A DNA stretch of 64,000 nt, taken from NCBI GenBank assembly GCA_023313575.1, contig JAJTTP010000021.1, positions 620,001-684,000 on the forward strand, written 5' to 3'. The first letter of the stretch is position 1. Each line of letters begins with the position of its first letter. Below the pieces are notes generated by a model. That model was not told the origin of the DNA, did not search any database, and saw nothing but the letters and a program-made list of their open reading frames with translations. Made by a program: the position numbers and the translations under genes. The stretch comes from Eutypella sp. D-1 (lineage: Eukaryota; Ascomycota; Sordariomycetes; Xylariales; Diatrypaceae). Shown piece by piece: positions 56,353 to 64,000 of the stretch.

Positions 56353-57615
56353 TGGTAGTGACTTCGTCGCCGAATCGAAGGAGGAAAAATAGCGAGGCGA
56401 TAGGGGTGCTCGACAGGACTCCGAGGGGTCCCTGGCTAGAATGGCTTTCACATCTCAGGCGAAGTGTCAAGTCGTGATGGGAGGGAGGGAAACGGCGAGG
56501 ACTGAGACGGTAGACGGGGCAGGCTTGGGAAACTAACAGTTGCTCCGCATAGATCACGATGTATGCCGGGAAACACGTAGTTAGTCAATAGCAGGAGGCA
56601 CCACCGCGCTACATATGCAACCTGTATGGTGATATTGGACGTGATCAGCCCAGATTGAGTGACCTATTCTGTAGTGTAGTTAGTCCTCTTGCCGATCAAG
56701 GCACAATGAAGAAAAAAGGCTATATCGCTGCTAGTTACTTGACGATGACTCGAAGTTGGAAGAAACTATGTTCGACCCGTACAAAACTATATTCCCATAG
56801 AAACAGGCCCAGGCCAAGTGCAACAAATCATGAAGTAACTCAACCGTTCGTCGTTGTTGTCGTCGTCGACTGATGGAGAAGAGCTATTCCCGCCACTAGC
56901 AGCAGGCCCCATCCTACAACATAGCCTGGTCTAGTTCAGCTTCATGGTGGATTTACGCCGGAGTAGTCACAGTACAGCACATTAGGCACAGAACCCGCGA
57001 TAGGCAACCCGAAACGGCGCGATTACGAGGGGTGGGTATCCTGGAGGGTCCCGACCGATCGTCAGATGAGATGTCCGGGCCCCTCCACATATATCTCCCT
57101 GTGCCCTGGATACATAGGCGTCGCACGAGCTTTTTAGACGCGCCCCCCTCTCTAACTATAACATAACAGCCGAGCTAGTGGGGTTCGGAGCCGCGCGCGA
57201 TATCGAAATCCGGGGGGCGGACGAGCGGGCGGAGGAGGATCAGGGGGGCAGCGTGCAGACAAGGAGGGACGGAGGGAGAGGACCGGCAGGAAACCTGCGT
57301 ACGGGCGCCACACATCTCAAGTCGGTAGGTATGTAGTCTAGTTCAACCGCTTACATACACAGAGTTACATGCATCATGTACATACCCGGGCCGCGGCAGA
57401 TCGAGGTGGGCATCGTAGTGGCCCCCCCTACACTCACCCCCTGTCGGCACCACCATATTTCCCCTACACTAGGAAGGGGTGGAAGGGTATCCATATAGAG
57501 TTGCATATCTGCAGGAGCAGAAACGGCCGGATCTCACGAAGGCGCTTCCGCACCCTGCTAGTGTTGAAGGAAGGGGTTGATAGTGGGAAGGGGGAAGAGT
57601 ATAGTATCAGCTATA

Positions 57616-57657
57616 ACAATAGCAGTAGCAGCAGCAGTAGCAGTAGTAACAGTAGCA
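57616..57657 (+). repeat. AGC/AGT trinucleotide repeat
   Basis: About 13 units alternating AGC and AGT. Reads as poly-Ser in one frame, which creates the apparent open frame at 57369-57752. Confidence 0.7.
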
Positions 57658-60600
57658 AGCGGGCTCGGCAGCAGGGAAAAGAATATTATCATGCAAGTCA
57701 CACACTCTCCGGCGGAGCAGCAAGCTCGGATCCTGTGACGAGCCCCCCCTAAATGACGGACGAGCCCGGGTGCGGTTAGTCAGGGAAGAGAGAAGCAACC
57801 ATGGAGACACTAGATAGAATAGACGGCCGGACGGGGGACTGCGGCATCGTGGACGTGCGTTCGTGCGCGCGAGTGTGGTATTGGGGGCGCTGTAGTAGTT
57901 CGTCAGAGGTTCGTGTTCGGTTTCGGAGCGGCGTTGCCCCTCCGGCTCTCTCTGTGTCTCTGCTCTTTCTCCTCCCACATTCGCGCGCGACCCGTAAGAC
58001 GGTAGCGGCGACGCGTACGTACGCAGGTAGTTGCATCATGGGAAGTAACCATCGTGATCCGCGGAAACCACCCATTTGAGGGCGGGGATGGGGGATGAAA
58101 GAATACTAAACACATAAATTGCAGTTCGTGTGTAACACCGTGTCGAAAAAACAATCCCCCAAAAGGCAATCACAACCCCTCCTTCCTCGATATACTCATC
58201 CTCCTCCGCTTGACGCGCCACAAGATGTACAAATGCACGCACGCATCGGCATAATGGACTACTAAGCAGGCAGGTATGATATTCGCTACACTAGAGGCCC
58301 GGGACGTGGACCAAACGGAAATTACAACACACACATCGGACTTATGCGGTATCGCGGCTCTTCTTGTCTCTTTTCTGTTCTCCTATTCAAGCATTCTTGT
58401 TTGTGTCGGTCAAGGAGGACCTTCCCCCCTTCAAAACCCGTGCATTCGCGACACGTTGTGTAATAGAAAAAAAAAAGGAAACCCAAGTCCATGTCGTGAC
58501 CCTGCCTGCCGTCTGCATCTGGGCGACGAGATGGGGGTGGATAAGATGGTTAATGGCAGGTCGTGGTTTGGGCCTACTACGTGTACGGGTTAGGATAAGA
58601 CGAAAATAGGGGTGATTTTTACATAGCAATAAGGGGTAAGGGGGGGAGGGGGGTGAAAATGGGTACCTAGGTACTTGGAAGCGCGTATCGGAGCTCGCCG
58701 ATGGACGGGTTGGGGTTGGTTTGGCGGACGGTGGGGGCCGGGAGGCGGACTCCGTCCCGATATACTTTCGTAAATTATTCTTTCCCGCACGCGTGTGGTT
58801 GCGCCCGTGAGGGAATTCCCGGGTCCTACGTGAGTCAGCAACGGTCTTGTTTTACATTTCTCATCTCGTAAGGCTGAACTCGGAGAATTTCACAACCAAG
58901 CACGAAATTATTTCTAGACTACTGCCAACTATGTATATACTGCTTGCTGCAACTTTATTCTGTGCAACAGTGACGTCTCCCGTCCCCCGGCTGTGTCCAA
59001 TCGAGGCTGAACGATTACGCATGTATTTAAAGTATCATTGTACTTAACCTGCCTTTAATAAATGTAGAATTACTATCCTAGTTGCCGAATGTTAGAAGGA
59101 TCGAAGCCAGGTAGTGTTTTAGAATCCCCAGGTAGAACATTGTCCTCTCCCTGTGTCAGACACAAGTCAGAGCCGGCGTTTTATGACCAATATAGCACCT
59201 CTTAGGGGGCATCGGAGGTGGCCGGGGGAGGCGCTAGGCGAGTGCCTGTTTACTTGTTCTTCTTTTTCCTACCTATATCAGGACGCCACGATGATTATGT
59301 TAGTAACAGTCACGGTACAGTATAGTGATTCTTCATCCCCCGTTACATGAGGGTACTCCGTGCGTAACCTAAGCTATAGCTCTAAGTTACTAGAGGGGCG
59401 GAAGGGGGGTCCTAAGGTCCGCGATAGAAAAGCCTCAGATGCGGGAAATTTGGACCGGATCACGAGGCTCAATTATCTTAAGATCCCAAGGGCCCAACCG
59501 TCGCCACGACACGCCACGCCGGAAAATTATCTTCATCACCGCCCAGCACGCACAACAGTCGAGCATCTCGTATTCGGGAAAGACATGCACCGCCGGATAC
59601 TACAGACGTACATAGGACATAAGGACGTACATCGTCGTATAATAATACCTAGAGTTTACCTAATCCATGGCGTCGAGGCGGCGCCGTATGTAGGTCAGTC
59701 AAATGATGGGTAGAGATTTTCTCTTTGCAGAGCGGGACGGAGACGAAAGGAGTAACGCGGCTCCCCGGAACGTCGACTCGGCCCAACGCAATGCAAAGCC
59801 GGGCTCGCCCCGATTACCTAATGGCCGGAGACGACTGTGCACCCGCCCGCCCCAATGGTTGAAATTATCGGCGACTTCGTGGCGTTGGCTTTGCCGATGC
59901 CGATTGTTGTGCAGCTGTAGTATTTAATTCTCTCTCGAGAAAGAAAGCCGACCGCCCGAAGGGGGGCAGAGGGGGATTTATTAGTTAGGTCCACGTGTAT
60001 GTGATATTATAGTAATGAATAGTAACTGTTGTGTAAGATCCGGGGTCTAGAAGCAATTTGTGTACCCTACCTGGTAGTTGCTCAACTGCTCTAGATCTTA
60101 CTTTTGCTTTTCCTATGGATGCGCCAATGCGCTGATGCGCCACCCCCTCGAGCTCACATGCAAACTGCTCCTCCTAGCCGATGGAACCGTGATGACTTAT
60201 ACAGTAGGGGGTGGGACTGACAGCATTAAAGATTGGGTCTCCAAGGAAAAGTAAGGACAAACGGGGGAAATTTGAGCGTATATGCGATTCTTGTCTGAAC
60301 GATATGGCAAAGTGCAAAGTTCTCTTTTGTTGGTTATGTGGATCGAATTATTACACTAGTATCCATCCATGAATGGTATCCACTGCACTAGGTCGAGATT
60401 CTACCTACTCGTTGGGAACCAACCGATCTTGGGGATTTTGGGGATGGATGCATCGACGAGGCTGAAGGGCTGGAATGGCTGGAAAGATTGAAGTTGAAGA
60501 AGCTCCGGAGAAGAGGGCCTGAAGCTTGGAGGGGAAGTGTGAGAGAGATCTGCCAGTTCTGCCAGTTGCTGCTGCAGTCTGCGCAGGTGATCTCTGCAGG

Positions 60601-62040
60601 GCCGGTCGAGGATTTTGACCAATAGAAAATTAGGTATTTCATGCCCTAACGGCCCCCCCGCCAGTTCCCGCCAATCATGAATTCTAATGTCCTACCAGGA
60701 CCCCGCTAGATGTGCTACGTACCGGGTATGTATAAGTCGCTTCGGCAGGACTCATACGATCTCTTCCCTCAGCCTTGCGAGTGGCCTGATCCTTCCATAA
60801 AGGGTTTAGAATTCCAAGCAACCTGGGAAGCCCTAAGCGGCAGCCACAATACTTACCTGGGCTAGGTATGTATGTACCTTACAATAAACGGTACGAAGGT
60901 TCGGTACGGCATGGACCGTACAGGTATGGTAGATATGGTAAAAAAGTATGGGAGGTACATCTCCGATAACTTCAAATCCAGACAAGCCAGATCCACTTCC
61001 AGGTTCTCACCCCACTTCCCTCCACCCCCAAGCAGCAAAAGTCAGGCCATCTTGGCAAGTCTCTGACGTGCGCGGCATCTCGACTTGCTTGACCATGCAG
61101 AGTTCCAGATTGAAATCAGACCATTTTTTGGTATCTCTCTTTTCTTCCTCCTCCCTTCTCCTTCCATCAGTTAGATGTCCTTCCAAGGTTGTTGTCCTCT
61201 ATTTTTTTTGTTGGTCACGTCTCCCTACCACATGTACCGAGGCAGCCATATTAGCATTGCTGGGCAGCTGGGCCAATCGATATACCCGCTGGAATATGTA
61301 TACAGTATTCCGTACCTACATATAAATGCATATGTATTAATCCACCACAGGCGTTTTTATTTCCCGTAAACTATAGGTACAAGGTTTACTGGTATAGACT
61401 GAAATCGTGTCAGTTTCAATTCAACCTGAGCAATTGGAATTCCATCCTCTACCCCGTAGCCGTCGCCGTCGCCTCAGAACCCACAAGGATAAAAGTAGTT
61501 GAAAGTAGTTGCTTTCTTGTAGTCATGGTCGATGTGACGATGCGATGCGATGTGTCCGGGTTTGCTATAATTCTCTTTTTACAACAATCGAGCAGAATTG
61601 CTACGCTCCTCGAATAATATGCTCAATATTGAGCTATACTCGTACAGACGTACTTATGTATAAGTGCATGCTCCACACGTTTACCTCGATAGTGGAGTTT
61701 TAAGGGTCTACCCGGGATGGCAGGCGGCGCCAAAGAAAAAAAGACCAACCGGAAAAGAGGTTCCTTTAGTACGAAAAAACAGAGTCAAACCTTATAAGAT
61801 CCAAAATAACCCGATATACGGATCCTTGAAGTATACGGAGTACGTAAAGTTCCTATAAAGAGTGGAAAATAAGGCGTAAAGGAAGATATGTGGGTCAAGT
61901 AAAGTACATATATTCCGGGTAGTGTTTTATAATTGATCGTAAAAAGAAGACCCGTGGTCCAGAAAAAAAATACAAAAAAGGCCATGTATAAATTCCTATC
62001 AGGCCATAAATTTGGTCCCCACCACCCGTAGCTATCCTAG

Positions 62041-62117
62041 ACCATCCAGGACCATCCAAAGACCATCCCGAGCAGGACTATCCAAGGTATCCAAGGTATC
62101 CAAAGTATCCATCCATC
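62041..62117 (+). repeat. CCATCC/TATCCAAG tandem array
   Basis: Three ACCATCC(A/C) units pass into three TATCCAAGG-type units and then ATCCATCC. Imperfect short tandem array in non-coding DNA, 1.4 kb ahead of the last gene. Confidence 0.6.
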
Positions 62118-62202
62118 TTAGTTCATCCATTAATGGAAGATGTTCGGGCGGTCTCGCCCATAACTTCCATAAGCATCGGTGAAGTCCACTGAAGCCAGCT
62201 AC

Positions 62203-62231
62203 ATACTGCTACTGCTACTGCTACTGCTACT
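62203..62231 (+). repeat. TACTGC hexanucleotide repeat
   Basis: Nearly five units of TACTGC in non-coding DNA. Confidence 0.75.
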
Positions 62232-62582
62232 ACGAAGCTACGAAGTTGTCAAAGTCACAACCCCCCCTCCCCCCCGGTCAACCCCCGTTAAGGTCCGTTA
62301 AGGCCCGCAAGACTCCATTAAACCCTGGTAGTGTGAACATCGTCCCATTGCTTTTAACTCTCGAGTCCAGCCTGTTTACCTGCGAATCGGTTTTTGGGGT
62401 TGTTCATCTTTCTCATCTTGCCATCTAAAAAGGAGACATCGAGGTTATCGTCAGTCAGCTTCAACTACATCATAATCTACCCATTGAGAATTCAGTATCC
62501 AGGGGTGGAGTAATTAAGATCAGTGACCAGTGGCGATATTATACAGGCACATTGCACACATACCATACTGCCATATTATCAT

Positions 62583-62605
62583 ACTACTACTACTACTACT
62601 ACTAC
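62583..62605 (+). repeat. TAC trinucleotide repeat
   Basis: Seven to eight TAC units, about 0.9 kb upstream of the last gene's start codon. Confidence 0.75.
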
Positions 62606-63483
62606 CACCATACTTGCTTGTCAACGACAACAGCAACAACAACATCAACTTCTATACTCTATACTCTATACACCCATCCCCAACCTGGTTTAACATTCCA
62701 CAAAGCATCCGTTTTTCTGCTGTTCTACCTGCCACACCACCTTCCCGGTCTGCCAGGTATCTCATACTATCTCATATCATCCATACATCATACCACCTGC
62801 AGGAGAACACTCTATTCTCTACCCTGACCGACTTCACCGGCCTGGCCTTCGTTACACCACGGCCACACTAACAAACGCTGCCACACTTACACAACCCAGC
62901 CGGCGACAATTCGAGACCCCTCTCTCAAGGTTGTCTGCTGCCGCCGCCGCCAGAGGAATAGGAGCAGAGTAGAAGGACCCTTCCGCTCTCCGTTATCCGC
63001 TATCCGCCATCCGCCCTATCGCCGAACACCACCCACCAGCCATCACCGGCTTGGGCCTTTGAAACCTTACCGTACCGGGTCGGCTCGCATCGCAGGGTCA
63101 CTCCCCCATACTGACCCCTATTGACCCCTACTCAGATCTTCCCCCCTCCCGTACCTAGTAACCCCCCTACCTGGCATCTTGTGAGATCGTGCATCTTGCA
63201 CCGTGCCACATCTGGACCCCTTCCGCCGGCACACAGCATCTACTTGCCAAGCCCCGCTTTGCTTATACCACTCTAGCAAGGAAGCGCCAAGTATTGAGAC
63301 TGAGGCACTGTCGAACATCACAGCGCCTCTCTCTTGTCGCCTTCACCTCGGCTTAAACTCACAGGTCTCTTTTGACTGACTGAATGATTGAACCGGCTTC
63401 GTCATCGATCAAAATAATTATTTAATCGCCGGGACGGTTTCTACCTCTTCGAGTTCCCCGAACTCGATATACCCACTGGTGTC

Positions 63484-64000
63484 ATGACCGACATCGCAAC
63501 TTACCAAACTGCCAACACTAAGGTACCGTATGGCCGATCGACACCTGCACTGGCACTCGTCTGCCAAGGCATAAAGTACAAAAGTATCTAACTTTCCTTT
63601 AAGGCTTCAGACTCCCTAGAGAACTCACCAACCTTTATCGATCAACTGTCCCCACCTAGTTTCTGGGACAGCTTTGACAACCAAACTATTAGCAACAGCA
63701 ACAACAACAACAACACCAGCGTCAGCCCAAGTTTATTGGGCTCACCTCGTACCACTCTCGCCTCACAACCCCAGAGCGCCATCACTAGTCTGTCAGGAGG
63801 TTCCGACCCCGTCCGTGACCTGAAATCCAGGAACGAGAGGACACCCAAGCGACCCTCCGCCAAGAAAAGAAAGTGTTCCGAGACCAAGCAGCGGGATCTC
63901 TCCGCCCTCGACTGTTCAGATTACTGGCTCCGATTCGATAGCGATAACGAGAGCCTGTACCACGCCGGCGTCGAGCACAGCCACGACAAGTCCGAACCCA
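63484..64000 (+). CDS. N-terminal part of an Asn-rich, probably nuclear protein; 3' end outside window
   Basis: Exon 1 (63484-63522) encodes 13 residues, MTDIATYQTANTK. A GTACCG donor, a CTAAC branch sequence and a TTTAAG acceptor define an 81-nt intron. Exon 2 starts at 63604 and is open for 132 codons to the window edge. The sequence begins ASDSLENSPTFIDQLSPPSF, then has an Asn repeat (SNSNNNNNTS), a Ser-rich stretch and a strongly basic segment (RTPKRPSAKKRKC) that looks like a nuclear localisation signal. An acidic/aromatic piece, CSDYWLRFDSDNESLYHAG, follows. This composition suits a transcriptional or developmental regulator, but no DNA-binding domain is visible in the part seen, so I do not name it. 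The CT-rich upstream region suggests a long leader. Confidence 0.6.

Larger units (their letters stand above)
56353..63483. other. 7.1-kb gene-free region
   Basis: The longest stretch without a credible gene. It includes CAG/TAG (57616-57657), TACTGC (62203-62231) and TAC (62583-62605) repeats, a GACCATCC/TATCCAAG tandem array (62041-62117) and a CT-rich stretch from 62500 to 63480 that is probably the promoter or long leader of the last gene. Frames up to 127 codons exist, but they lie over repeats or lack domains. No tRNA, rRNA or transposon ends seen. Confidence 0.55.

Noticed and set aside
57369..57752. 127-codon frame with poly-Ser
   Set aside because: Its length depends on the AGC/AGT microsatellite; the rest is featureless.
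59360..59713. 117-codon basic open frame
   Set aside because: No domain, unusual composition for a fungal protein, and no splice or start support.
62530..62871. 113-codon frame with a poly-Leu segment
   Set aside because: The Leu and Asn runs come from ACT/AAC repeats; no ATG in good context and no domain.
1..64000. CRISPR array, rRNA operon or intact transposon
   Set aside because: No regularly spaced repeats with unique spacers, no rRNA-like sequence, and no transposase or reverse transcriptase frame seen on either strand.

Overview
The window looks like nuclear DNA of a filamentous ascomycete (Pezizomycotina, probably Sordariomycetes). Genes are separated by 0.6 to 7 kb of non-coding DNA. 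Most genes carry one to three short introns of about 50-180 nt, with GTRNGT-type donors and YAG acceptors. The families are typical of such fungi: bZIP/DUF3425, NmrA, 2EXR, a But2-type secreted protein, a proteinase K-like subtilase, an ENA-type P-type ATPase and a fungal TMEM135-like protein. All exon joins were made by reading splice sites and checking that the joined frame restores family motifs. No RNA support was available.

Left part (1-24 kb) holds metabolic, regulatory and secreted functions. In order: an AlkB-like 2OG-Fe(II) oxygenase cut by the window edge (+), a 602-aa FAD-dependent oxidoreductase (-), a compact beta-carbonic anhydrase (-), a DUF3425 bZIP-like regulator (-) divergent from an NmrA-like Rossmann protein (+), and an MFS sugar transporter with a 28-nt micro-exon (-). 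A 5.2-kb gene-poor stretch follows, then a secreted subtilisin-like protease (+) and a YtcJ-like amidohydrolase (+). The close spacing of two regulators, a transporter and three enzymes could be a small catabolic neighbourhood. No biosynthetic backbone enzyme is present, so I do not call a cluster.

Centre (24-39 kb) is mainly housekeeping: an ENA-type cation P-type ATPase (+), the mitochondrial outer-membrane assembly protein SAM50 (-) divergent from the ER-anchored ubiquitin-conjugating enzyme UBC6 (+), and a large BTB/POZ protein with a long disordered N-terminal half (-). Right part (39-64 kb) is sparse: a But2-type secreted protein (-), an APC amino-acid/choline-type permease (-), a TMEM135-like membrane protein (-), a 2EXR-domain protein (+) and, at the edge, the first two exons of an Asn-rich protein with a basic NLS-like stretch (+).

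Intergenic DNA from about 23 kb rightward is rich in microsatellites, G/C homopolymer runs of 12-18 nt and TAGGTA/TACCTA words; these are rare to the left. I found no tRNA, rRNA, CRISPR array or intact transposon by eye. The signals most worth checking are a tandem splice acceptor that changes the NmrA Rossmann loop, a DUF3425 protein with a basic region but no visible zipper, a regular four-run G-quadruplex motif in the gene-poor stretch, a ~100-bp imperfect palindrome, and four GATA sites ahead of the protease. I found no convincing undescribed multi-gene system.
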